This document shows positions 1 to 5,032 of a stretch of 7,884 nucleotides of DNA, piece by piece (position 1 is the stretch's first letter; each line of letters begins with the position of its first letter). Below the pieces are notes generated by a model. That model did not search any database, was not told the origin of the DNA, and saw nothing but the letters and a program-made list of their open reading frames with translations. This DNA comes from Bacilli bacterium (GTDB lineage Bacteria > Bacillota_I > Bacilli_A > RF39 > UBA660): positions 1 through 7,884 of the forward strand of contig JAGHGS010000083.1 in assembly GCA_017888105.1 (NCBI GenBank). Direction: 5' to 3'. The position numbers were made by a program, and so were the translations under genes.

Positions 1-105
1 GTACGGGAGCGACTCTCGGAGTTAATGTCTGTTATGTAAGAAATTACAGCAGAAAAAACGAATCGTGAGGTTCGGCGAATTAACGTAAGTTAATTCTTAT
101 GTTCT
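1..105 (+). ncRNA. Structured RNA-like repeat element, left copy
   Basis: This 105-base element matches the reverse complement of 7727-7831 at 104 of 105 positions with no gaps. Read on the plus strand it forms four successive hairpins: CGGGAG/CTCTCG at 4-18 with a CGA loop; TGTAA/TTACA at 35-48 with loop GAAA; CGAATC/GGTTCG at 59-74 with loop GTGA; and GAATTAAC/GTTAATTC at 77-96 with loop GTAA. The last three loops all fit the GNRA tetraloop pattern. Two stems use G-U pairs that would be A-C mismatches on the other strand, so the functional RNA probably reads rightward here. The single difference between copies (G75) falls in the unpaired linker between the third and fourth hairpins. I do not recognise a named RNA family. 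It could be a small ncRNA, a mobile miniature element or a REP-like repeat. The copy starts at the first base of the window, so it may extend further left, and no promoter can be seen. Confidence 0.6.
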
Positions 106-116
106 GCAAAGAAAAA

Positions 117-138
117 CTAGATTAGTCTTCAAATCTAG
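117..138 (-). terminator. Intrinsic terminator of trmB, overlapping its stop codon
   Basis: On the minus strand a CTAGATT/AATCTAG stem of 7 bp with an 8-base loop is followed directly by TTTTT (positions 116-112). The trmB stop codon at 122-124 sits at the junction of loop and stem, so the terminator uses the last codons of the gene. Confidence 0.75.
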
Positions 139-763
139 CATCTATATAATAAATTGGTCTTTTTTCAGTTTTATCATAGTTTCTTTCGAAGTCCGTCATA
201 ATATTTGGTATTTTTCTTTCATCATGATGTAAATCTAAACTTACTATTTCAAAGGTGTACCAATACTTTGATAAACTTTCTAAGGAATATTGAAATAAAG
301 TTTTATTATCTGTTTTTAAAATAATATGTTTGTGTTTTTTAAATATTTTATCATATAATCTTAGGTAAGATTCATGAGTAAATCTTTTCTTTTCGTCTTG
401 TTTTTTGGGCCATGGTTCTGAAAAGGTAAGATAGATTGTATCTATTTCTTTTCCGAAGAACTCATCTATCTTTTTGGCATCTGCATTGATTAGTTTTAGG
501 TTTGGTAAATCTTGAGTTCTTAATCGATCAACTGCTTTTACTAGTTGAGAATCATATAATTCTAGACCAATAAAATTAATGTTTGGATAAGCTTTGGCCA
601 TATTAATAATAAATTCACCTCTACCAGTTCCTAGTTCTAAATGAATTGGTTTATTGTTTCCAAAAAGATGTGCCCATTTATTTTTGTATTCTTTTGGATT
701 GCTTACTAAGTAAGGGCTTTTATTGATGATGTTACTTGCATCTTTAATTACGTTATAACGCAT
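122..763 (-). CDS. trmB: tRNA (guanine-N7-)-methyltransferase TrmB
   Basis: TrmB uses S-adenosylmethionine to methylate N7 of guanine 46 in the variable loop of tRNA; it acts in the cytoplasm. The 213-residue product has the usual family length. It shows the SAM-binding glycine-rich motif ELGTGRGEF (about residues 43-51), the family signature around SEPWPKKQDEKKRF (115-128) and the C-terminal TDFERNY block (190-196). The signature is usually written DPWPK, so Glu replaces Asp here, a conservative change. I chose the start MRYNV at 763 because AGGAG lies 7 bases upstream (771-775). An ATG at 796 would add 11 residues, but it lies upstream of the -10 box and outside the expected transcript. The gene appears monocistronic, with its own promoter and terminator. 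Family assignment is firm; the choice of start is inference from the ribosome binding site and promoter. Confidence 0.95.
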   Translation of the reverse strand: MRYNVIKDASNIINKSPYLVSNPKEYKNKWAHLFGNNKPIHLELGTGRGEFIINMAKAYPNINFIGLELYDSQLVKAVDRLRTQDLPNLKLINADAKKIDEFFGKEIDTIYLTFSEPWPKKQDEKKRFTHESYLRLYDKIFKKHKHIILKTDNKTLFQYSLESLSKYWYTFEIVSLDLHHDERKIPNIMTDFERNYDKTEKRPIYYIDARFED

Positions 764-781
764 AAAATCACTCCTGTTTAT

Positions 782-811
782 ATTATAACACGCCATAGGT
801 ATTTTCGTAAA
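782..811 (-). promoter_or_regulatory. trmB promoter
   Basis: The minus strand shows an extended -10, TGTTATAAT (hexamer at 782-787), with a weaker -35, TTTACG, at 806-811 and an 18-base spacer. Transcription would start near 775, giving a very short leader that contains the AGGAG ribosome binding site. This excludes the upstream ATG at 796. Confidence 0.65.
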
Positions 812-818
812 TTCTTTC

Positions 819-847
819 TTATCAATTGTGTTAATTCATGTTATAAT
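819..847 (+). promoter_or_regulatory. Promoter of first template-like RNA unit
   Basis: There is an extended -10, TGTTATAAT (hexamer at 842-847), and a -35-like TTATCA at 819-824 with a 17-base spacer. It is divergent from the trmB promoter. The sequence just downstream resembles the sequence downstream of the -10 of the second unit (TGGTTAATCT against TGGCTAGTCT), so promoter and leader were duplicated together with the unit. Confidence 0.6.
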
Positions 848-880
848 GAAGTTGGTTAATCTAGATAATTGAAGACCATT

Positions 881-1006
881 ATGTCTCCATATAACTTCAA
901 TGTCGGTAGTAACAGTTGGGCTAACGTGTTCTATGTGCGTTCGGATGGCAACCTCAACAACAACAACGTGAATAACACGCGAGGTGTGCGCCCAATATCC
1001 TTTTAA
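881..1006 (+). other. Template-repeat-like segment 1 (lectin/FGE-fold C-terminal end)
   Basis: From ATG at 881 this reads as 41 codons: MSPYNFN, then a variable stretch, then NLNNNNVNNTRGVRPISF and TAA at 1004. Eleven of 41 residues are Asn, mostly AAC, which is the codon pattern of DGR template repeats because AAY codons are the ones diversified. The RGVRP ending is typical of the C-terminus of FGE/C-type-lectin-fold variable proteins. The frame is closed by TAA at 866-868 upstream, and no good ribosome binding site precedes the ATG, so it cannot be a complete protein of that fold. It is either a noncoding template or a gene end without its body. Intact AAC codons favour a template over a diversified variable repeat. 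Confidence 0.5.
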
Positions 1007-1080
1007 ACTTAATATTTGGTTACGGCTAAATGGGAAAGCATTAGGATACAAGATTGATCATTGGTTTAACCTAAATAGTT

Positions 1081-1131
1081 GATGTTGACGTTTTAAGTCT
1101 TGTATTTAATACTATTGCAACATCTTTTTTT
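1081..1131 (+). terminator. Terminator-like hairpin ending RNA unit 1
   Basis: GATGTTG (1081-1087) pairs with CAACATC (1118-1124), followed by seven T (1125-1131). The stem has 7 bp and the loop is long (30 bases), weaker than a typical intrinsic terminator. The same hairpin recurs in unit 2. Confidence 0.5.
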
Positions 1132-1141
1132 GTGCTATAAT
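1115..1141 (+). promoter_or_regulatory. Promoter of second template-like RNA unit
   Basis: There is an extended -10, TGCTATAAT (hexamer at 1136-1141), directly after the T tract of unit 1. A TTGCAA at 1115-1120 gives a short 15-base spacer and overlaps the terminator stem of unit 1, so the -35 is weak and the extended -10 probably carries the promoter. Confidence 0.5.
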
Positions 1142-1176
1142 ACAAGTGGCTAGTCTGTTTTATGGGAACTGTTGTT

Positions 1177-1293
1177 ATGTCTCCGTATAACTTTAACGGC
1201 AGTAATGCTAACGTGTTCCGTGTGAATTCGAATGGCAACCTCAACAACAACAACGTGAATAACACACGAGGTGTGCGCCCAATATCCTTTTAA
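1177..1293 (+). other. Template-repeat-like segment 2 (lectin/FGE-fold C-terminal end)
   Basis: From ATG at 1177 this gives 38 codons (43 if the in-frame ATG at 1162 is used). It starts MSPYNFNGSNAN and ends in the same NLNNNNVNNTRGVRPISF as segment 1, with TAA at 1291. Thirteen of 38 residues are Asn. Where segment 1 has R-S-D this copy has N-S-N (AAT TCG AAT), making it the more template-like of the two. The upstream frame is closed by TAA at 1138-1140 and there is no convincing ribosome binding site. Confidence 0.5.
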
Positions 1294-1367
1294 ACTTAAT
1301 ATTTGGTTACGGCTAAATGGGAAAGCATTAGGATACAAGATTGATCATTGGTTTAACCTAAATAGTT

Positions 1368-1416
1368 GATGTTGACGTTTTAAGTCTTGTACTTAACACT
1401 ATTGCAACATCTTTTT
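1368..1416 (+). terminator. Terminator-like hairpin ending RNA unit 2
   Basis: GATGTTG (1368-1374) pairs with CAACATC (1405-1411), followed by TTTTT (1412-1416). It separates the RNA units from the dedA promoter, whose -35 begins three bases later at 1419. Confidence 0.5.
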
Positions 1417-1418
1417 GT

Positions 1419-1446
1419 TTGCCATCCGTCATATTTATGATATACT
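1419..1446 (+). promoter_or_regulatory. Promoter of the dedA-pseudopilin operon
   Basis: The -35 is TTGCCA (1419-1424), the spacer 16 bases, and the extended -10 TGATATACT (hexamer at 1441-1446). Transcription would begin near 1453, just before or at the AGAGAAGAGG ribosome binding site (1451-1460). This rules out a TTG start at 1419, because that TTG is part of the -35. Confidence 0.65.
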
Positions 1447-1469
1447 TGTTAGAGAAGAGGTTTTCGATT

Positions 1470-2096
1470 ATGCAAGAAATGATTTTATCAGTAATGGAAC
1501 AATTTGGTTATTTTGGAGTGTTTTTTCTAATTGCTTTAGAAAATGTATTTCCTCCTATTCCATCTGAAGTAATTTTACTTTTTGGTGGTTTTATGACTAC
1601 TTTTACAAAATTACATGTAGTAGGTGTTATACTAGCTGCAACTCTAGGATCATTACTTGGAGCAATTGTTTTGTATTATGTTGGAAAAATTTTAAATAAA
1701 GATCGTTTAAAGAAAATAGTTTCTGGAAAAGTAGGAAAAGTACTTCGATTAAAAGCTAGTGATATTGAGAGTGCAGATCATTGGTTTGATACGAAGGGAA
1801 ATAAGACGGTTTTCTTTTGTCGTTTTATTCCGATTGTTCGAAGTCTTATTAGTATTCCAGCTGGTATGAGTGAAATGCCTATGCCTAAATTTTTAGTTTA
1901 TACTATATTAGGTTCTCTTATTTGGAATAGTGTACTTACTATAATTGGCGCGAAAGTAGGAGATAATTGGGAATCTATTGTAGGCATTTTTGATAATTTT
2001 TCGCATATTGTTTTAATTCTTTTAATTATTATTTTTGTACTCATTGTAGGTATCTTTTATTATAAACGACTACATAAGAAAAAAAATAAAGTGTAG
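1470..2096 (+). CDS. DedA-family integral membrane protein
   Basis: DedA/SNARE-associated (VTT-domain) proteins are inner-membrane transporters. Members such as B. subtilis PetA and UptA work in phospholipid or undecaprenyl phosphate flipping, and others affect membrane potential and drug resistance. Which substrate applies here cannot be told from sequence. The 208-residue product has the normal length. It shows the N-terminal re-entrant signature LENVFPPIPSE (residues 23-33, with the conserved acidic E24 and E33), the FCRFIPIVRS block with R118 and R124, the following PAG (130-132), a C-terminal hydrophobic segment (about 173-198) and a lysine-rich tail. The start at 1470 follows AGAGAAGAGG by 9 bases. 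It is the first gene of an operon with the two pseudopilin-like genes, the next one starting 8 bases after the stop codon. A functional link to pilus assembly is possible but not shown. Confidence 0.9.
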   Translation: MQEMILSVMEQFGYFGVFFLIALENVFPPIPSEVILLFGGFMTTFTKLHVVGVILAATLGSLLGAIVLYYVGKILNKDRLKKIVSGKVGKVLRLKASDIESADHWFDTKGNKTVFFCRFIPIVRSLISIPAGMSEMPMPKFLVYTILGSLIWNSVLTIIGAKVGDNWESIVGIFDNFSHIVLILLIIIFVLIVGIFYYKRLHKKKNKV

Positions 2097-2104
2097 GTGG
2101 AGTT

Positions 2105-2563
2105 ATGAAAAGAGGATTTGCTCTTTTAGAAACGATTATTGTTATTACCTTCGTAACTGTGTCCTTGCTTCTTTTATATGGGACTTTTACAAGTTTAATT
2201 GAAAATAAAGAGAAAAATATTTTATATGATGACGCATCTAATATTTATGAGATGTATTATTTGAAAGAATATTTGGAATTAAATGGACTTGATCAATATT
2301 TTGGAGTTGGTAATATTATTCAACTTTCTTGTGATGATTTTAGTTTTGCTAGTTGTTCTTCTCTTTTTGATAAGGTTTCTTTAGAAAAACTTTATTTGGT
2401 TTCTTATGGTCTTCGAGATTATAATCAAGAAAATTTTTCTAGTACTTTTAATCGTTATTATCAATCTTTGTCGAATAATTATGATTATGATTATTTGCTT
2501 ATTGGAGAGTTTTTCGTTGAAGATGTTTATCATTATGCAAGTATAGGGGTGAATGTATCATGA
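2105..2563 (+). CDS. Minor pseudopilin-like prepilin (first of pair)
   Basis: This 152-residue protein begins MKRG-FALLET. That is a class III prepilin signal with a four-residue leader, cleavage after Gly4, and Glu at mature position 5. A hydrophobic helix follows to about residue 29 and then a soluble domain. Two cysteines, C76 and C84, could form a disulphide. Such proteins are processed by a prepilin peptidase and join type IV pilus, type II secretion or Com pseudopilus fibres. The size and Bacillota context suggest a ComGD/ComGF-like minor pseudopilin for DNA uptake, but I cannot assign an orthologue. The ribosome binding site AGGTGGAG overlaps the dedA stop codon and is unusually close to the ATG. 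The last bases overlap the next gene as ATGA, which suggests translational coupling. No pilus ATPase, platform protein or peptidase is in the window. Confidence 0.85.
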   Translation: MKRGFALLETIIVITFVTVSLLLLYGTFTSLIENKEKNILYDDASNIYEMYYLKEYLELNGLDQYFGVGNIIQLSCDDFSFASCSSLFDKVSLEKLYLVSYGLRDYNQENFSSTFNRYYQSLSNNYDYDYLLIGEFFVEDVYHYASIGVNVS

Positions 2564-3066
2564 AAAGGGGATTTACGATTTTAGAACTTCTTATTAGTAT
2601 TGCTCTTATTTCTATTGTATTGCTCTTATTACTTCGAGTAATGATGTCTTTAGAAGTTATTAATCATGATACCAGTTATGCAAGTGATGATGAAATTGGG
2701 AGAACAGAAATTATTAAAAATATAGAAGAAAATTTTTTAGAATATCATTTAAATGGAATGAATATTCAGAAAAAGGAAGAAAAAACAGTTATTACTTTTC
2801 AAATGGATGAAGTAAAAGTATTAGAAATAGCTTCGAAACAACTTACTTTTGATGGAGAAGTTTATTCTTTAAATAGTAAAAATGCTAAATATTCTACTTG
2901 TATTGTTTATGAATATTCGGATTTGGAAAATGATTATTATTTGGTTCGTTTTACTATACCTGTTTTGATTGATGGTGTAAATACGACAAGTAGGGATGAT
3001 TTAGTCTTTACTTATGTGGGACTTAAAAATGAATTTACTAGTTATCCAGTCTCTTATTCTTGTTAG
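2560..3066 (+). CDS. Minor pseudopilin-like prepilin (second of pair)
   Basis: This 168-residue protein begins MKRG-FTILELLISIA, a textbook prepilin N-terminus with Glu at mature position 5. A hydrophobic helix runs to about residue 25, ending at Arg26. The rest is a soluble, beta-strand-rich domain with C114 and a C-terminal Cys168. The start codon overlaps the previous gene by 4 bases (ATGA), with GGGGTGA at 2546-2552 as ribosome binding site, so the pair is almost surely co-translated. The C-terminal end overlaps the convergent ylbJ-like gene by 4 bases. It is likely a minor component of a competence pseudopilus or type IV pilus. The exact ComG or GspH/I/J-type equivalence is unknown. I see no strong terminator after the gene; the palindrome GAAGAATTCTTC at 3101-3112 followed by CTTTT is a weak candidate. 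Confidence 0.87.
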   Translation: MKRGFTILELLISIALISIVLLLLLRVMMSLEVINHDTSYASDDEIGRTEIIKNIEENFLEYHLNGMNIQKKEEKTVITFQMDEVKVLEIASKQLTFDGEVYSLNSKNAKYSTCIVYEYSDLENDYYLVRFTIPVLIDGVNTTSRDDLVFTYVGLKNEFTSYPVSYSC

Positions 3067-3971
3067 AAAATAAGAATTAGGATAATTCCAATTAGGGTAT
3101 GAAGAATTCTTCCTTTTAAGAAATATTGGTAATTTATTTTTGTATCTTCTAATATGGCTTTTATTTGGGTATGAATGCTTAATCCTCCAAAAGAGATGAT
3201 AGCAATTGCTATGATTTCTTTTATTTTGGTATAAATATTTAAGTGGATTAAATTATTTAAACCGTTTGTTATTTCTAAAAAACCAGAGGTAATGGTTTTT
3301 AATAAAATGTTTTCTTTAAATGGGAATGTTATGATATAAGTTACAATCATGTAAAAAGTAACGGTTCCTAAAATCATTAGGAGAGTACTAATACTTTTGT
3401 TGATACTATTGATTAAAATACTTCTATTTTTTTTGCTTTCTGGTTTAAATGTTTGTGTTGTAATTTTTGGGGCTTTTTTTCTTAATAGAATACCAATGAT
3501 TATGTTTGAAAGGTAATGGATAAAAATGATTTTTAAAGTTGTTTTGGGGGTAAAAATAGAGGTCAACATCATGGTTAAAAAAAAAGGATTTGAAAAGTAA
3601 GTAAATGTTAAGAAATGGTTTGCTTCTTCGGTACTTAGTTTATGATCATTTACTAATTCTTTTAAGATATAAGCATTGCTTGGTGTTCCACTAATTAGAC
3701 TCATGATGAAGACATAAGCACCAAGACCACTTGTATGAAATATTTTTAGGAATAATCGGTTAAATATTTGATAAAAATAGTAGGGTATATTAATATGAAT
3801 TAAGATATCATTTATGATAAACATTGGAAATAAAGAGACAAAAACTTTTTTTAAAAAAAGGTTTGTTGCATTTAAAATGACTTCTGCTACTTCTTTATTA
3901 TTTGTAAAAATAAAGATGATACTTATAAAACAGAATAAACAAAAAGTAAAGTTTCCTATTTTTTTCTTCAT
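3063..3971 (-). CDS. ylbJ: YlbJ-like membrane protein (nucleoside-recognition/Gate domain)
   Basis: This 302-residue polytopic membrane protein resembles YlbJ, a sporulation-associated integral membrane protein of Bacillota with nucleoside-recognition (Gate) domains. Visible landmarks are an N-terminal helix (about 8-23), a helix with VSLFPMFIINDIL (45-57), the loop SGTPSNAYILKELV (94-107), TYFSNPFF (124-131), and a second repeat-like half with FLEITNGL (231-238) and AIISFGGLS (257-265). The start at 3971 follows AGAGG on the minus strand (3976-3980). It diverges from the ylbL-like gene, and in B. subtilis ylbJ and ylbL are also close neighbours, which supports the assignment. YlbJ is required for spore formation in B. 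subtilis; whether this organism sporulates cannot be judged. The gene could serve another transport role. Confidence 0.75.
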   Translation of the reverse strand: MKKKIGNFTFCLFCFISIIFIFTNNKEVAEVILNATNLFLKKVFVSLFPMFIINDILIHINIPYYFYQIFNRLFLKIFHTSGLGAYVFIMSLISGTPSNAYILKELVNDHKLSTEEANHFLTFTYFSNPFFLTMMLTSIFTPKTTLKIIFIHYLSNIIIGILLRKKAPKITTQTFKPESKKNRSILINSINKSISTLLMILGTVTFYMIVTYIITFPFKENILLKTITSGFLEITNGLNNLIHLNIYTKIKEIIAIAIISFGGLSIHTQIKAILEDTKINYQYFLKGRILHTLIGIILILIF

Positions 3972-3995
3972 AATTGCCTCTTTATTTGATATAAT
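3967..3995 (+). promoter_or_regulatory. ylbL promoter
   Basis: There is an extended -10, TGATATAAT (hexamer at 3990-3995), with a -35-like TTCATA at 3967-3972 and a 17-base spacer. The predicted start near 4002 leaves a leader of only about ten bases before the TTG start. The possible -10 of the divergent ylbJ-like gene (TATATC on the minus strand, 3988-3993) overlaps this one, so the two promoters may compete for polymerase. Confidence 0.55.
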
Positions 3996-4012
3996 TTATT
4001 AGGTGATATTAA

Positions 4013-5032
4013 TTGTTTACTAAAATATATGAGAAAATAAAAAAGTTTATTAAAGAAAATTATAAGGAATTAATAGTTCTAGTTGTGGTTGTTTTATTGT
4101 TTACAATCAAACTGCCATATTCTATTTATACTCCTGGTGGGGCGGTTAATTTGAATGATCGGATTACTGTGGAAGGTGGATATGAAACAGAAGGGTCTTT
4201 TAATATGGCTTATGTATCGATGGTAAGAGGGTCTATTCCATTTCTTCTCATTTCTTATGTTATTCCTGATTGGGATATTGTTCCAGCGAGTGATATTACA
4301 GCAGAAGGGGAAGATTTAGATGAAATGTTAGAACGAGAGAAACTTTATATGCAAGAGTCTATGGATGCAGCGATTATTAATGCTTATCGGGCAGCTGGAA
4401 GGGATATTGAAATTACAGGAACCATTCATGAAGTTACTTACATTGCCGAAGAAGCTCAAACGGATCTTAAAATTGGTGATGAAATAAAAGAAGTGGATGG
4501 AAAAGAAATATCTTCGTTTGATGATTTAAAAGCAATTATTCGTCAATTGGATGAGGGAGAAGAAGTTTCTTTAAGGGTTGTAAGAGATGGTAAAGAAAGA
4601 GATTGTACTGCGATTACTTATAATACTAGTGATGGTATGAAAATTGGCGTTAGCCTGCTTACTACTTATGAGTATGTTACCGATCCTGATGTTACGATTA
4701 CATCCAAAGCGAGTGAAGCTGGTTCGAGTGGGGGACTTATGATGAGTCTTACGATTTATAATCAACTAGTATCTGAAGATATTACGGATGGTAAGAAGAT
4801 TGTTGGTACGGGTACGATTGATATCAATGGGAATGTTGGAGAAATTGGGGGAGTAAAATATAAATTAATCGGAGCAGTTAAAAATGATGCTGATATATTT
4901 ATCTGTCCTGAAGAGAATTATGAAGAAGCATTCGAAGTTGCTCAAGATAAAGATTATGATATTACCATTCTTAGTGTTGGTACTTTTGATGAGGCCATAA
5001 AAAAATTAGAAGAGTTACACTCATCTAATTAG
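4013..5032 (+). CDS. ylbL: YlbL-like Lon-family membrane protease with PDZ domain
   Basis: This 339-residue membrane-anchored serine-lysine protease lies on the outer face of the membrane. In B. subtilis YlbL removes the cell-division inhibitor YneA after DNA damage; the substrate here is unknown. Domains in order: a basic N-terminus, one transmembrane helix (about 19-37), the YlbL-type segment PYSIYTPGG (35-43), a PDZ domain (about 140-203, with LKIGDEIKEVDGKEI), and a Lon-S16 protease domain (about 225-335). The catalytic serine is probably S239 in GSSGG, where related enzymes read GPSAG. The catalytic lysine is K284 in GGVKYK, after GTGTIDINGNVGEIGG. Both residues are present, so the enzyme should be active. 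The start codon is TTG, supported by AGGTGA six bases upstream (4001-4006) and the absence of a nearby ATG. The 3' end overlaps the convergent gene by 12 bases. Confidence 0.92.
   Translation: MFTKIYEKIKKFIKENYKELIVLVVVVLLFTIKLPYSIYTPGGAVNLNDRITVEGGYETEGSFNMAYVSMVRGSIPFLLISYVIPDWDIVPASDITAEGEDLDEMLEREKLYMQESMDAAIINAYRAAGRDIEITGTIHEVTYIAEEAQTDLKIGDEIKEVDGKEISSFDDLKAIIRQLDEGEEVSLRVVRDGKERDCTAITYNTSDGMKIGVSLLTTYEYVTDPDVTITSKASEAGSSGGLMMSLTIYNQLVSEDITDGKKIVGTGTIDINGNVGEIGGVKYKLIGAVKNDADIFICPEENYEEAFEVAQDKDYDITILSVGTFDEAIKKLEELHSSN
4999..5030 (-). terminator. Terminator of the ttcA operon, inside ylbL
   Basis: On the minus strand AATTAGA (5030-5024) pairs with TCTAATT (5010-5004) around a 13-base loop, followed by TTTTT (5003-4999). 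The TGA stop codon of the minus-strand gene (5023-5021) lies in the loop. The whole signal is encoded within the last codons of ylbL on the opposite strand. Confidence 0.65.

Larger units (their letters stand above)
854..1131 (+). ncRNA. DGR template-RNA-like transcription unit, copy 1
   Basis: The predicted transcript of about 280 bases runs from the promoter at 819-847 to the T tract at 1125-1131. It has a leader of about 27 bases, an Asn-codon-rich segment (881-1006), and a tail of about 120 bases after the in-frame stop. The tail differs from copy 2 at only 2 positions. It holds pairing segments ATACAAGA (1046-1053) and TCTTGTAT (1098-1105), and a terminator-like hairpin. An unmutated AAC-rich template followed by a conserved structured spacer is the known layout of DGR template RNAs. 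No reverse transcriptase, Avd-like protein or target gene is present in the window. The DGR reading is therefore inference. A silent cassette or a decayed gene end are the alternatives. Confidence 0.5.
1148..1416 (+). ncRNA. DGR template-RNA-like transcription unit, copy 2
   Basis: This unit repeats the organisation of copy 1 with a period of about 290 bases: an extended -10 promoter, a leader, an Asn-codon-rich segment (1177-1293), a conserved tail and a hairpin ending at the T tract 1412-1416. From 1234 to 1411 it matches 947-1124 of unit 1 with 3 differences in 178 positions. In the preceding 57 to 66 bases it differs by about ten substitutions and 9 bases of indel. The tail substitution at the end of TCTTGTAC removes one of the pairs to ATACAAGA that exist in unit 1. 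The DGR-template reading rests on codon pattern and layout; no partner genes are visible here. Confidence 0.5.

Noticed and set aside
1..105. Group II intron domain, CRISPR repeat, or insertion sequence end
   Set aside because: No domain V catalytic motif, no array of spaced repeats, and no transposase is visible. The hairpins fit a short stand-alone RNA better, although a miniature mobile element cannot be excluded.
764..796. ATG at 796 as the trmB start
   Set aside because: It lies upstream of the TATAAT box and lacks a ribosome binding site, whereas ATG 763 has AGGAG at 7 bases and gives the normal TrmB N-terminus.
950..975. Simple AAC microsatellite
   Set aside because: The AAC run is short, in frame, interrupted by CTC and GTG codons, and part of a longer duplicated segment that reads as a lectin-fold C-terminus, so it is not simple slippage.
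836..1338. Open frames on the minus strand across the twin units (836-1051, 1071-1265, 1150-1338)
   Set aside because: They are mirror images of the AAC-rich plus-strand segments (AAC runs read as poly-Val), lack ribosome binding sites, and recur only because the units are duplicated. The plus-strand reading gives the recognisable RGVRP ending.
1419..1469. TTG start of the dedA gene at 1419
   Set aside because: That TTG is part of the -35 box; transcription should begin near 1453 and a good ribosome binding site precedes ATG 1470.
3061..3117. Strong terminator between the second pseudopilin gene and the convergent ylbJ-like gene
   Set aside because: Only short stems such as GAAGAATTCTTC followed by four T on the plus strand are present, too weak to annotate as a terminator.
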